This document shows positions 23,096 to 35,631 of a stretch of DNA of 64,000 nucleotides, piece after piece (position 1 is the first letter of the stretch; each line of letters begins with the position of its first letter). The stretch lies in assembly GCA_036873135.1 (NCBI GenBank), contig JAPTYO010000001.1:47417774-47481773 (forward strand), in the 5' to 3' direction. This DNA comes from Clarkia xantiana subsp. parviflora. Lineage: Eukaryota; Streptophyta; Magnoliopsida; Myrtales; Onagraceae. The notes beneath the pieces are model-generated. The model did not search any database. It worked only from the letters and a program-made list of their open reading frames with translations, and was not told the DNA's origin. The position numbers and the translations under genes were made by a program.

Positions 23096-23174
23096 TTGTT
23101 GTAATTTTAACATATACTTTACTTGGTGTAATTAATTACACCAAGTAAAATATACGTGTTAAGATCACAACAAC
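23096..23174. repeat. Palindrome with perfect 32-bp core
   Basis: The core 23118-23149 (tttacttggtgtaatt and its exact complement) is a perfect palindrome. Outside it, ttgttgta..ttttaacatata and tatacgtgttaagatcacaacaa continue the pairing imperfectly. It could be a minimal MITE or a site prone to cruciform extrusion. Confidence 0.8.
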
Positions 23175-23634
23175 ATATATGTAGATTTTTTTCTAAAAAA
23201 CTACTGGTGTATGTGAATGTTAGAAAAAAATATATTAAATATAAAGACTCGTGTTAAAATCACAACAAGAAAACGGGTTTTGGAGTAAATAGAGTGTGGT
23301 AGATTATATGAATCCGAAACAAGTGAACCTTAGCTATCACCGACGGCGCACCACTATCCATATTCCATGCCGGATGGTCTATATATATATAGCTAACTAT
23401 TATTAACTAGCGCTAGCCTTGAAGATGTCCAAGATAACTTAAAATAGGTTTTGAAAGTTGAAAGTAAGCTATAAAGAAAGGTTGGATCATCAAGATCCAT
23501 TTGCAAGCTAGTTAGGAATGTGGATAATGAAAATATTCGTATTTTCGTTTGAGATGAGCACTGACATGTGATTCCAAATCTCTATAGTATTGTGGAGCCT
23601 TCACTATGCCCTAGCTAGCTATATATACTGTCAA

Positions 23635-23638
<4 letters not shown>

Positions 23639-23720
<82 letters not shown>
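23639..23720. repeat. (AT)41 microsatellite
   Basis: An uninterrupted AT dinucleotide run of 82 bp. Reading frames through it (alternating Ile-Tyr) are artefacts. Confidence 0.98.
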
Positions 23721-23722
<2 letters not shown>

Positions 23723-25652
23723 CCCTAATGAACTATATATATATAAGAATAAAGAGAGAACAAGTGGAGGGAAGTGTTTCAAAAGTAAAGTGGCAGACAG
23801 ATGGCTTTTACAGTATGACCACCAAAGGCTGCAATTGGAATCCTTCCTTTCTTCCTTCATGACCATTGTATATACATACATACATATACATATATATAAT
23901 AATAACGTAGCAAAGAGAATCATATTTAATCTCTCCGGATCGAATCATACATTCATCTTTTTTCTCTCGTTAAACACACCACAGAGAATCTCTATCCATA
24001 TTCCACTCGTATCCTATCCTATATATATATAACACTCTATTATTACCTACCTAGCTAGTGTTTACTTATATAGTAGGGTTACAATTTCATATTATGTCAT
24101 TTGGTAAGCCAAAACGATGTGATATTAGCTTATGTAAAGTGAGCTCCATTTGAAATGTAATGCTATTCAGAGTTAAATAAACCCTTTACATTAAGACTAT
24201 GCTATAATGTAATATTACATCCGAAAACATATGTAAATGTCTACACTACGGTGCCTAGCTTCTTATGTTTTATATTACCTTTTGAAATAAAGCTTCAATA
24301 TTATCAACTATAGTATTCCTCCTATTTATTATTATTTGAACATTAGTTTTATCAATATATTATATTTTGACATATATGTTTAAATTCCTGAAAAGTTGAA
24401 ATATATTTATCAAAATTTTAGGGATAAGTTATTTGAAAAATTCATTCTGCTAATGTATAACAGTACTCTCAAATAAATGAAAATATAATTTGTCTATTTA
24501 ATATTTTAAAAAAAAACATATTACGATTTATATCATATTGGTATACAAATACAGTAATCTAATGTTATGCTATGCATTACCGTATAAATCAAACGTTGCA
24601 ATTTAACAATATATTTTATATTAATTATATAAATATTACGATTCAACTCATTGAGTTGCGAAGATTATATTCTCTATAATCTTACATTACAGTACACCAA
24701 ACATCAAGTAATTACCTACCTTCACTAATTCAATAATGATCCAAAGGTGAAATATCAAGTACATTCCGAAAACTTCCTGTCTTCACTTAATTATTTATAT
24801 ATATCACTATATTTTGAAATTACGAAACCCTATAAAGTGGAGTCACCCCAATAAAAGTAAATTATCTACCTATTATAGCTAGGCAGGTAGCACTAGAACT
24901 TGAAGGTGATCTCTATACAATATTTAATCAACTATTTATATATATTATGACAATGGCCAATTAAATCAGCTATATATGCAAAATCTACAACAAGAATCTG
25001 CATGGCTCTTTACCCAAGTAATTAGTGGAGGTAGGTGATGAGAGAGAGAGATAGTTAGTGGAAACTTTATAGACATAAATAGAGTTATCAACCACGGAAT
25101 CCACCTCGACTTTGGCCATAAAACAAAATCAATCTTGACTCACTAAACTAACTTAAAGTGTGAAGAAATTTAAAACCAAAAGTGTAAAGTAATTTAAATG
25201 TAGAATAATTCAAACTTGATGGACTAATTAAGTGGTATGCAGTTCACAATTACACTGGAGAGTGAACTTTAACATTAATGCTCCAAACTTAAAATTCAAA
25301 TGTAGAATAGAAACCGCGATTTTTGCATTAATTGGCTGAATAATACTTAAAAGACACACTTGAATATTCATCATGATCTCCCCCCATTTGCTTTTGCTTT
25401 TCTAGCTAGCTACCATATAATTGTGCAAGCTCCTCAAGTAAAACCCAGCCAACTAAGTCTAATCACACACCAAACCCAGAAACTAAATACGTATATAATT
25501 AAGTTGGACTGATCACGCTAGAGACTCAGTTCATATACCATAACCCCACACCATTATCCTACGCTACAATATATTCATATAGCTCATGAAGATCCAATTA
25601 AAAAAGCGATACGAAGAAAACCCCAAACCTAGACGTACATGCGGTTTTTTTT

Positions 25653-26672
25653 TCACGGATATGCACCGTTCGATGTCGTGGTCGGTAGATCGGACCAGCA
25701 AAACGCGGGAGCACTGTTCTGCCAATACACCATCTGATCTGCTGAAGTAGTAGTAGCCATTAGAGGTTGCTCCATGATTGAGGAAGAAGAAGAAGTAGGC
25801 ATGGTAGTTGAATTATGGTCTGCTGTGTTGCTTTCTCCAGTTGATAGCTTGATCCTCTGATACAGTGCATGCATGGCTGATTGGTTCTGCATCTCATTAG
25901 GTTGATGAAAATGGTTCAATTGGTTTTGCTGGATACCCATTTGGTGGTGGTTTAAATTTCCATTGTTTCTCCAGAAAGAACCGCAGAGACCAAGCTGACC
26001 GATGACTGGATCAAGCCCGAGCCCAACTCCATGGCTAGCCATGTTGGTTCCAAATATATTGCCTTCTTCCTTCATATTAGGGTTAGGGTTAGGGTTAGAG
26101 CTAGGGTTTATAGGGTTTCCTCTGAGCAAGGCGAGTATTTGAGAGCTCTGTGGAGGGACCCACCCGGAAGGGAGCTCATGAGGCTCGAACCCACCACCCC
26201 CGATGAGGTGGCTAGCCGCCCTAATCCCCATGTCGGCCGGCAGGGCCTTGAACTTGGCCACGGTGGACTTTGCGACGGAAGATGAGATATGAGTTGATGT
26301 CTTGTTCTTCCTGCAGCCGCCACCAATCGGAACGTTCCTCAGAGCGCCGCCTTTGGTCCAGTAACGGCGGCAGGTCTTGCAGAAGTGACGTGGCTGAGTG
26401 AGGTTGTAGTTGTTGTAGTAGCAGAACTTGGTGTTGGAGGAATCGCACCTGGGACACCTCAGATTCTGCTGTGTCTCGGAGGCTGTCGTGTTGGTGGTTG
26501 TTGCGGTGGTTAGGGCGGCGGTTGTGGTGGAAGAAGATGGAGAGGCGGCCGGAGAAGGTGAAGGGGAGGCGGCCGGAGTGCCGTGGAGGATGATACCGCC
26601 ACCGCCATTGTTGAAGGAAGCTTCAGCTCCTATAAATGCTGAAGGTGCACCACCAAACAGCTCTTGAATCAT
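25653..26672 (-). CDS. Dof-type zinc-finger transcription factor
   Basis: Dof proteins are plant-only nuclear regulators that bind AAAG sites. The frame gives 339 residues in a single exon. Residues 71-124 form the Dof domain, with Cys73, Cys76, Cys98 and Cys101 in the CX2CX21CX2C pattern and the conserved stretches [25 protein letters not shown] and [11 protein letters not shown]. The basic end (CRKNK) is the usual nuclear-localisation region. Residues 30-70 are rich in Pro, Ser and Thr. The C-terminal half has low-complexity Asn/Gln/Ser runs and a conserved-looking FCWSDLP near the end, probably for activation or partner binding. A four-unit ttaggg-like stretch codes the SNPNPNPN run. The start MIQELFGG is the first Met. 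Which Dof subfamily it belongs to I cannot say. It stands alone; neighbours on both sides are long AT-rich spacers. Confidence 0.96.
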   Translation of the reverse strand: MIQELFGGAPSAFIGAEASFNNGGGGIILHGTPAASPSPSPAASPSSSTTTAALTTATTTNTTASETQQNLRCPRCDSSNTKFCYYNNYNLTQPRHFCKTCRRYWTKGGALRNVPIGGGCRKNKTSTHISSSVAKSTVAKFKALPADMGIRAASHLIGGGGFEPHELPSGWVPPQSSQILALLRGNPINPSSNPNPNPNMKEEGNIFGTNMASHGVGLGLDPVIGQLGLCGSFWRNNGNLNHHQMGIQQNQLNHFHQPNEMQNQSAMHALYQRIKLSTGESNTADHNSTTMPTSSSSSIMEQPLMATTTSADQMVYWQNSAPAFCWSDLPTTTSNGAYP

Positions 26673-29483
26673 ATTGTCTCTTTGCCTTTTTGATCACCTT
26701 CTCTTTGTTGTGAATCTACAACAATCCAAAAACAAGAAAAGGAAAAGAAGATGTGTTTGAGTCTTTTTTTGTTAGTGGGATGGATGGATGGAAAGGAAAA
26801 GCTAATCAAAGAAAAGTAGAGAACAGCTAGGTTTTACTGTGTGAATGAATTGATCTTCCATTCCATATATTGTGAAAGAGAAACTACAAACATTTATTAT
26901 ATAATAATAATATACTTGCCTTTGTGGAGGAGTGCCCTTTATCTTCCAAAACCTCCCTCTCTCTAATATATGATAAGATTTTGGATATGGAATTAGGGTT
27001 GTCAGCCATGGTATTGGGAAGCCAGCCATGAGGTTTCTAATTTTACCATTAAAATATAAATAGTTTTGCATTTTTTTTTAATAAAAAAATCTCCTTCCTT
27101 AGTATCTTATAAGAAATTATATAAGATATAAATATATATATATATATAAATAATTATTATCTAATAAAAAATTCAAGATCCAGAAGGAAAAAATTATTTC
27201 AATAATAAATATTGAGGCAACTAATGATCATACAAGATCCATTAATTTTGATAGTATATAAAGGTAAACATGCATACTAGTCACTACAAGAACTCTAATG
27301 GTTTGCCATGAATTTATTTGCAAGGAAGATGAATTTATTTATAAAAGAAATTAATGTTGAAAATATAATAATATTTCAAATAAAATTCTAACAAAATGAT
27401 TTCTAACAAAAAGTGTGGAAAATCTCTTATAAAACTTTGATATTTATAAGGTATTTTATTTAAAACTTAATAAACCTCTTAATTTTTTTTAATAAATCTA
27501 AGGATTTTTTTTCTTGAAACATTCTATATATTTCCCTAAACCCTAAACCCGATCAATCCCCTTATGTTATGGATAATATATCATGTCGTTCATACCTGAC
27601 CAATTTGTGCAGGTTTTATCTTTCATTGATAAAATTCATTTGATGCACTCAAATTTTAATGGTGAAAGTATGCATGATATGCACACAAAGAGTGTTATTA
27701 ATTATTACATTAATTATATGTTCAAAGAGTGTAACCTATATATCCACCAATCTCTTGAAAAACTTATTCATTTTGGTAAAAAAAAAAATTATGAAATTGA
27801 ACTAAATAAATGCATTTCTCATTCATTAAAAAGTAGATAGTGGTCAAGGGATTATATTATTGCATTAAATTCTATCCAATGGCCAAACAAAGACCCTTAT
27901 TGTAGTCTATAGCTAGGTAAGATTGAGGATGCCAGAAGTGGGGAACAAAGCATAGAGAAACACAATAATGCCGATCTATCAATCAATTTTTTCTTTTGGG
28001 GTAAATAAATAAAGAGAGGGAGAGTGAGAAATAAATAAATAAATAAATAATGATATTTGTTGGGAACTAGGGTTTCTAATATTCTTTTCTGGTAAATAGT
28101 GTGTGTGAAGAGTGAAGACTAATGATTACAGGGTCCAAGAAGTAGAAGGGACTTATCACGTGGAAATACGTGTAAAGCACACCGCATACTGGCCGGAAGC
28201 CATGGCTCGACTCATACATATCTATATATCGGGGAATCTGGGTTCAGTTGCTGTATATATATATTTTTTTTTGGCCAAAAGTTGCTGTATATATTGCTGC
28301 AGTATAATAATATAACAAAAAATATATAAATATCTTCTGATGAGGTTTAAGACATGAGTTTACGTAATGAAGTAAAAATTGAGTACAGGATTAACCACTG
28401 CAATTAAAAAAAAAAAATCTTTAGTATGGTGTTTTTTATTTTTTACTATTATTATTATTGTAATGTTGAGTATTATTTAGAATTGTTGTTGTTTAGTTAA
28501 GTGAATCCTAAAACTAACTCTGCCGACAAAACATATATAGATCTGTTTCTGTCTGAGTCGTCATAATTTAGAATTCGAGTGAAAATTAAAAGATTAAAAA
28601 AGTTATACATCAGTATTAATATTATTAACCTCAAAACATTATAAGCTTTTAGTGCATTTGTGTGTTCCCTCTAATTATTTCTTAGCATGTACTAGCTCTC
28701 TCTTATACTCATTAGTAATTAAGTGACAACCTAAGATATGATTTCTATATCGTCGTGTGCAACTGCATATTGTTGGATCATGCCCTAGAGCCACCGTAAT
28801 TATTATTTTTTATACACGTGTTCTCTGATTAGATCATTAACTTGAGGCAAATCATGGCACTGCGCCAGCCTTCTATTATAGAATTATTATTTCTACTACT
28901 ATTATCTACACTTTGATTGATGATAAAAATCATATATATATATATAAAGATCATTATTATAGATAGCATTAGTAAAAGTTATATTATATATTTGCATAAA
29001 GGTTATATTATATATTCAAAGAGACTGCTAATTAGGGCAAATGTTTATACCTCATATGCATTGAAAGCAAGTAAAAGCTTTCGACTCCTTGCATAAGAAA
29101 ACCAAAATCGCACAAAAAAATCCAGTTAACAATAAATTAAATGTGTCTATTTCTAAGCACTTCTATAATATATATAATAACATTATATTTTTTTAGTACG
29201 TCAACTATTGATTATAGACTTTTCCGTACCTCAATTTTTTAGATATCTTAGCTATTCGAAGTGTGATTATTACAGTGACGCATAACTCGATTCACCTAGT
29301 TTGGGGACTCATATTCGCTCGAACTCGTGCTAAACCTAATCACCTAGCTAGTATGAGCGACCATATCTAGCACGAGCTCATATCAAAGCAAACCCTCTAA
29401 ACTCCACCAATTGAGCCATGACCGCTCTAGAGTTTTGATAAGTCATGACTCTATTGGGCAAGTAGATTGCTCACGTTAACCCT
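26673..29483. other. 5' flank of the Dof gene and AT-rich spacer
   Basis: The first few hundred bases are the likely Dof promoter and leader on the minus strand, with a ctctctct run near 26950. The rest is AT-rich. An 85-codon frame at 27583-27840 has no recognisable features. Nothing else was found. Confidence 0.4.
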
Positions 29484-30636
29484 CTTAAATTCCATATTGG
29501 GCCGAGTCAAACTCAACGGCTCATAGAGCAACCATTTATAGAAGTGGGGGTCCATCCTAAAACCAATTGATCATAGGATGAGGTAGCCCATTTGCTTATA
29601 TAGTAATCTAATATTTTGCAGAATACCGGTGTGGTACATCATTATACTACTCACGGTGGGTGATAATACTTCAACACTCCCCCGCACCGTGATGACTCTT
29701 TAACTGAGGCACCGGATTTTCAAATCCGAACGAGTGGTGAATAATTTTATCAAATCTCACTCTCCATCCAAGCATGACCAGGACAATTTATTATGTGGAA
29801 TCAACAAAGGAGACACAAACTCAACCTTGTCAATCAGAACCAGGCTCTAATACTATGTTAAATTACATATTGGGCCGAGCTAAACCCAACGTCTCAGAGA
29901 ACAACCATTTATACAAGTAGGGTTTCATCCTAAAACCAATTGGTCATAGGAGGTAGCCCACTTGCTTATATATGTTAACCAATTGTCCCTTAAGGGTAAA
30001 TGCATCAACAACACTCTTATATAACACATATTAACATCTTCCCGACCATCGGCCAACCTCAATTGGGTCCAAACAACATAATGGGCCGGGCGATCTCAAT
30101 TGGGTCATAACAACATAATGGATTTCAAACTCTATTTAATAGGAGGTAACTTTTTTTTTTTTTTTTCATTTAAAACGACGTCACCAGGAGTCGAACCTCG
30201 TGCGCTCTGATACCATGTTAATAATAAGACGTGTCTCTTAACCAACTGTCTCATAAGTCCGAACTTATGGGCGAAGGCATTTAGCACACCCTTATATACT
30301 TCAGCATCCTCCCGGCCACCTCAGCCTTGACCAACTCTGTGTCAAACTATGGATATTAGCCCGGCCACCTCGGGGTCAAATATAATGGGCTTCACCATTT
30401 TTAATATGAGGTTTAATTTTTTCTTTAAAATGGCGCCGCGGAGACTCAAACATGCGCACTCTGATAGCATGTAGATAATAAGACGTGCACCTTAACCAAC
30501 TGTCCCATAAGTCCGAACTTATGGGTAAAGACATTTAGCACACTTTTACACTATATCAACAATACTGTGTACTAATATTTTGTAGAAAACTGATGTGGTA
30601 CACCATTATACTACTCACGGTGGGTGATAATAAACA
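29484..30636 (-). mobile_element. TRIM retrotransposon, split by a second TRIM
   Basis: LTR copies: 29484-29676 (193 bp) and 29856-29972 continuing at 30562-30636 (192 bp once the insert is removed). The 179-bp interior has ggctctaatacta at 29843-29855. On the minus strand this is a degenerate initiator-Met tRNA primer site (tggtatcagagc type) directly next to the LTR. At the other end a cgggggag purine tract abuts the LTR start TGTTGAAG. It has no coding sequence. Small size, LTRs under 250 bp and both priming sites define a TRIM. The left LTR's outer TG is mutated to TC, and no target duplication remains. Confidence 0.75.
29973..30561 (-). mobile_element. Three-LTR TRIM array nested in the TRIM LTR
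   Basis: Three LTRs lie in a row: 29973-30036 (64 bp, internally deleted), 30216-30306 (91 bp) and 30470-30561 (92 bp), each TG...CA. All share cttaaccaactgtc-like, tccgaacttatggg and atttagcacac-like blocks, in part or whole. The two interiors (30037-30215 and 30307-30469) each end in ctctgata(c/g)ca beside the next LTR. This is the complement of the initiator-Met primer site. Each begins next to a purine tract (cgggaaga, cgggagga on the minus strand). Two units sharing a middle LTR is the product expected from unequal recombination. Confidence 0.75.
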
Positions 30637-31273
30637 TATCCGATCTTGTGCTAGATATGGTCTTCCATACTAGTTGATTAAATCTAGCATGAGATCATGT
30701 CAATGCGAGATTTAGATGGATAGATTTAGGCATTATTGAATAATCAAACTTTCGAGTTGAGACGCCTAAAAGTAAAAATAAACTAAAATCAGTTTATATG
30801 ATTTGAATTTGTGTCTTTTTTTTAATCTCGGTTCGGTTAGGTTGCACGTATATACACTACATCTACGGGTATTGATCATGATCAAGAGTGCAACTGAACC
30901 TAATTAAGAGAAAAATACATAAAATTTATGCGGCTAAAATATGATTGTTTGTCACTAGCAGATTTTGAAAATTTTACGTGTGTATTACTGATCATATTGA
31001 TACATATAATGAGCTAAGCGTGTAGATTGGTATAATCAAACAACTATACATAAAGAAATGACATTCCTTGAATCCTTTATTAATTCCTTGTTGAATATTC
31101 AGAATAGATTTCTTCTTCGACAAGAACATTCCAAGGAGGAAGACTTTGGACTTGAATTATATAGCGACTTTCTTTACAGGATCGATTTATTATTATTATA
31201 TTTGTAATTATCGGAATGATCTTTCCGATTATAACCATTCGAGTTTTTAGATAATTAATTAATGGAAAAAATC

Positions 31274-31305
<32 letters not shown>

Positions 31306-34300
31306 CAATTTGGAAAGAGTTAAATTAAAAGTAAGTCAAGGCCACGCAACTGTTTTGATTGAATTCATTCTGTGGTGGTTATAGTTCATACTTGAAAATT
31401 GTTAGTTTTCAACTGTGTACGAGGAAAGGACATTCGGGTCAAGCATGTCTGTCTATCAAATAATTATCCTTCACGGTTTTTTGAATCACAGTTTTACCTA
31501 GCTAAAATAAGAAAAAGAATAAAACATTATATATATATGGCCAATAAAAAAACTGTAGAATTATATAATGGATTAAAATGAGAACCCTTCATATATATTA
31601 TATATATGAATTATATATTTGGTGTGTGGTCCTGATTCCGCTCACATTAATATATCAACAATGTCACTAATAAATTTATCTTATAGAAATTAATTTGTGA
31701 AATTATAACATGATTGGTAGCGCATTTTTAGAGTATTTAAAGATTTCGGATTCGACTTTGTTTATTATACAAATAACATAAATCTCTATGACGATACTAT
31801 CATGGCTTTAAAAATACATAGATATAACACCGTAATTGTTCACACACATATATATATATATATATATTCAATAAAAGGATTCAAAATCATGCAACGTAAC
31901 AATCATAATTGTGCACCACTAGGGAGCTTAATTAGTCGTCGAGTTACTACCTCCAAGCTTGATGAGCACTTGCTTTAGAAAACCCGTGACAACCGCACCC
32001 ACCGAAGTTGAAATTCTACAGCATTCCACAACTCAAAGTTAGCTCATCCTATTCTAAAAAAATAATAATCGTTTCATTTGAGATAATCTATGGCATATTT
32101 GTGGCTACGGTTCGTTTATAATTAGCTAAGTATCGATTAATATATAATAATCAATACTTATTTTAATATAATGTTTGGATGAAACTTATATAAGTATACA
32201 CTAATATAATATTTGTATAAGTATATACTAATACAATATTCGGATAAAATTTGTATAAGTATATACTTATTATTATGAAGTGATCAAAATACTTAAATAT
32301 GCACCTCGAAGTACATATATATACCTTTTTTTATTAAAAAAAAATTATTGTTTTAAGTTCGGCTGGGTAGTCTGGCGACCTCGACATGGATGTCGTTGGA
32401 GTAATTATCCACTAAGTAAGGGTATTTTTGTCATTATCACTATGTATTAAATTATACCATGGTTTAGGTCATATATCTAGCTAATATATAATATGTTGTA
32501 TAAATGAGTATTAGTTAATATATATGTATTAGCTAATACTAGTACATAGTCAATCCAAAAAAGTTATTAGTTAATATAAACTATATATATGCAGTAAAAA
32601 ATGAGATTTTACATAGAGACGGAAAATAATATGTAATGCTAGAGCTAAGTCATAAAGACGAAACGTATCTATATGTTAAAATAACATTAGCAACTATATA
32701 TATATATGCAAAAGAAATACGAAAAATAGTAAATAATACTCATTAATAGCCGATAATCTACCTAAATCGCCACGATGAGCAGTTGTGAATTTATTAGAAG
32801 AATTGACGAGTCAAATAAATTAAAATTTTAAGATTTTAGGGCACTTAGAGAAGAGAAGTGGATGTGTTAAAACTCCTAAGTATTATTAATGATTAATGGA
32901 TGTTGACTTGAATGTTAATTATAAGAATAAGTTTTGAGTCAATAAAATTGATTTGAGCTACAAATTACAATCCATGAAAAAAAAAACCTTTGTAGATTTG
33001 GTTGATAAATTTTGTGGTTTGGTATAATTTATTAGATTTGGGTAATTTTTAGCGAATGCTAGTTAACAATCTAGAAACTTATATTTTTACCTGTTTCTAT
33101 TACTTTACACGTGTTTCTACTCGTTTCTACTTAGAAAACAACTATAGTTACGTCTTCACTCGTTTTTAATCTAAAAATGTAATAAAAATAAAATATGCGC
33201 TTCTACGTTTATAGGTAGTATACTGTATACTACCTATAAACGATTTTTAACAACACAGAACATATATTAAAATACTCTACTACACAGAGTATATATATAC
33301 AAGTAATTATTCTCATTTGATCCATGAAAAGGAATATAGAAAAGAAGGGAGATTGATTGCTTTGAACCTTTGGTGATAAGAGAGGGGGTCTACATGTTGT
33401 GAAGTGAAAGCGCCATTCATCAATCACTATTTCAAATTTGAGAAAAATAAAATATTATCATGTGGGGAAGATCTTATCGCTTGGCGTAGAAGATAATTCA
33501 ATTTAGTGGTTAATTATTCTATTAATCTCATCTAAATATTTATTAATTATCCTTGATGATGACATAATATAAAGCAGATTGAAATTTCTCCACCTTGTTT
33601 TGACTCTACCCCGCCTTTTTCAAGGTGGAGGGTTGGTTTTTAACACATGAAGCGCATATGCTGTACATATGCTTTAATTTATTTATTTATGTGTGCTTTT
33701 TTAGTTTTAGTACCCCTAACCATAATATTCTTAATTATTTTCCTAAGTTAATAATAAAATTTTAAAATTCCAATTATTACTTGAATATCTGAGCAGATTG
33801 GAGATTTTTTTTTTTCATTAGTTGCCCAATCTTATTTCATTAGTTATTTATATTTTGTTAACGTTATCATTTTGTTTAAACTTGTCTTATTTAGTTATTA
33901 TTTTAATATATTTTTTTTATTTACTATTGCTTCTTTATATTCTTCATTATCTTTAAATAAGAAGAACTTGATGGACTCATTATTAGAATAATATAATTAT
34001 TGGCCAATATGTCATTTTTTTCTTTGTGTGGCACGATGTTTATGATGTAAACGAGCTGAGTATCTGCTAAGCTTGAGTCGACTATTAATCACCAAACTCG
34101 AGTTCATTGAACTCAAACTTTTGTTGCAAAGATTGCACTTCGTTTTGTTTTATAAAGTTTTTTTTTTTTTACAAAGTAAAGAAGTTCGGTTTTTTTTTTT
34201 ATACAAAATACTCATAATTGAGTTTGTTTTTTGGTAATTAATTCCAAAATTAACTATACATTATTCTACAAAATTAATCTCTTACCTTCTAGTAATTTTC

Positions 34301-35014
34301 TTCAACGTCTCTTTAACCCAGCCCATGTCGTATCAAAGACTAATTTACAAAAGGGGTGTTCATAATCTGATCGATCAGTACAACAATATTTTACTGTACG
34401 TAACTGATGTATATATATGAGTATGCCAAAAAGACGATCTTAAATTCACCTCCGGCCCGAAGTTAAAAAAGTCAGAAAAACAATGATAAGAACATACGAC
34501 TAGAAGTATGTCGGAATCAGAGATTGGAGTTACTTTTCTTCCAAACGCTCTATTATACATATATGTTGTCTACACTCAATAATTGATGTATCCAAATCCA
34601 TCATTTAAAACCCAACTGCATGCCATTTCCCTACATTATTCTAACCCTCAATGACAATGTTCCTCAGGTGGTTCTGGTCCTACGCACGAAATGACTACAA
34701 TTGTGTCGGAAACAAATTAAAGCCTCAAATATTATCTATATATGTAATTTTACATGCATTGTGAATTTATTTTGCTGAAGGTTTCGTATCTCATCGATGT
34801 ATAACTTTGTGGAAAATCGTAACCTCATTATATATCTTAAATTGATTTGTTAACATGCGAGTTTTTTTTCATATGATGAGTGTAAGAGTTTGAATTCTAA
34901 TGGACGTACGTAATATTTATTTTTGAAACCCTACTTCATATTTACAGAAATAGTTATTTAAAAAAAACTCCATTTTAGAATGTACGGACTCAACCATATA
35001 TATAATTAGGGATG
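30637..35014. other. AT-rich intergenic region
   Basis: No gene was recognised. It contains a 29-base T run (31277-31305), a short AT-rich internal repeat around 32170-32280 (units with tataagtatatactaata), and a 37-bp palindrome at 33206-33242. A 60-codon frame at 31399-31581 has no known match. Confidence 0.4.
33206..33242. repeat. Perfect 18-bp inverted repeat, 1-nt spacer
   Basis: cgtttataggtagtatac is followed by one base and then its exact complement. The pairing ends at both borders. Confidence 0.9.
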
Positions 35015-35019
35015 TGCAC

Positions 35020-35626
35020 TGATGGAACACGTGCGTCGATAATCGCCCCGTATAGGTGTCTTCGAGTCTTGTTCCGATATTACACTCTTTCTTCGTTCCT
35101 TTCTTCGAAACCTGCACGAAGGATTGCGCCGGAGGGGGTGTTTCCGGCAAACCTTCTCCGAAGCTTAAGTAAGTGCTTAGTTTTAGAGAGATAAAAGCTA
35201 GAGAAAAGTCAGAGCTATCAAGTTGCAAATTACTTTCAAATGATGAATAGGAGGTCCTATTTATAGAGTTTGTGGGTTTGGCCACCAGGGTCCTACAAAG
35301 ATGTCGTAGGGTCCGCGGAATATTCCATATAGGATAGTGAAAATGAGGATGTCCGTATGTCAGATATACGTATGTTGGGTGTGCGTACGTCGAAGATGCG
35401 TCATCCGGCCGTAGGGGCCGACTTCCGGAGCGCGTCGGCCCCATTTGGACGGACTAGTCCGGTTCCTTTGGGTGGACTAGCCCGGTCGAGGGCCTTCGAG
35501 GGTGGACTAGTGCGGTTTCGGTCCGGGTTTGTCCATTTGGCTAAGTTTCGGTTTATAACCTTGTCTAGGGTCGATAGTGCGACTAAGGCGAGACTATTCG
35601 AGGTGCAATTGGGTGTATATCCATCA
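35020..35626 (-). mobile_element. Gypsy solo LTR, 607 bp
   Basis: Begins tgatgg and ends ccatca, with the exact 5-bp duplication tgcac at 35015-35019 and 35627-35631. On the minus strand the first bases (TGATGGATATAC) match the LTR start of the large element at 37763-49352, and a TATA box (complement of ctatttatag, 35257-35266) lies in the same relative region. It is therefore a solo LTR of a related family, left by LTR-LTR recombination. Confidence 0.85.
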
Positions 35627-35631
35627 TGCAC

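Larger units (their letters stand above)
22130..25640. other. AT-rich intergenic region
   Basis: No gene was recognised. It includes a perfect palindrome at 23118-23149, a long AT microsatellite at 23639-23720, and several short AT repeats. The right end is the 3' flank of the Dof gene. Confidence 0.4.

Noticed and set aside
23590..24032. Frames rich in Ile-Tyr repeats.
   Set aside because: They are translations of the (AT)41 microsatellite.
26078..26106. ttagggttagggttaggg looks like telomere repeat.
   Set aside because: It lies in the Dof coding frame and codes the SNPNPNPN run. Only about four units exist and no telomeric context is present.
27583..27840. 85-codon plus-strand frame downstream of a cctaaaccctaaaccc stretch.
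   Set aside because: Low-complexity AT-driven composition with no known motif; telomere-like aaaccct here is only two to three units.
31277..31305. Long T run that might mark another LINE poly(A) tail on the minus strand.
   Set aside because: The sequence on its tail-proximal side has no reverse-transcriptase or RNase H motif that I can see.
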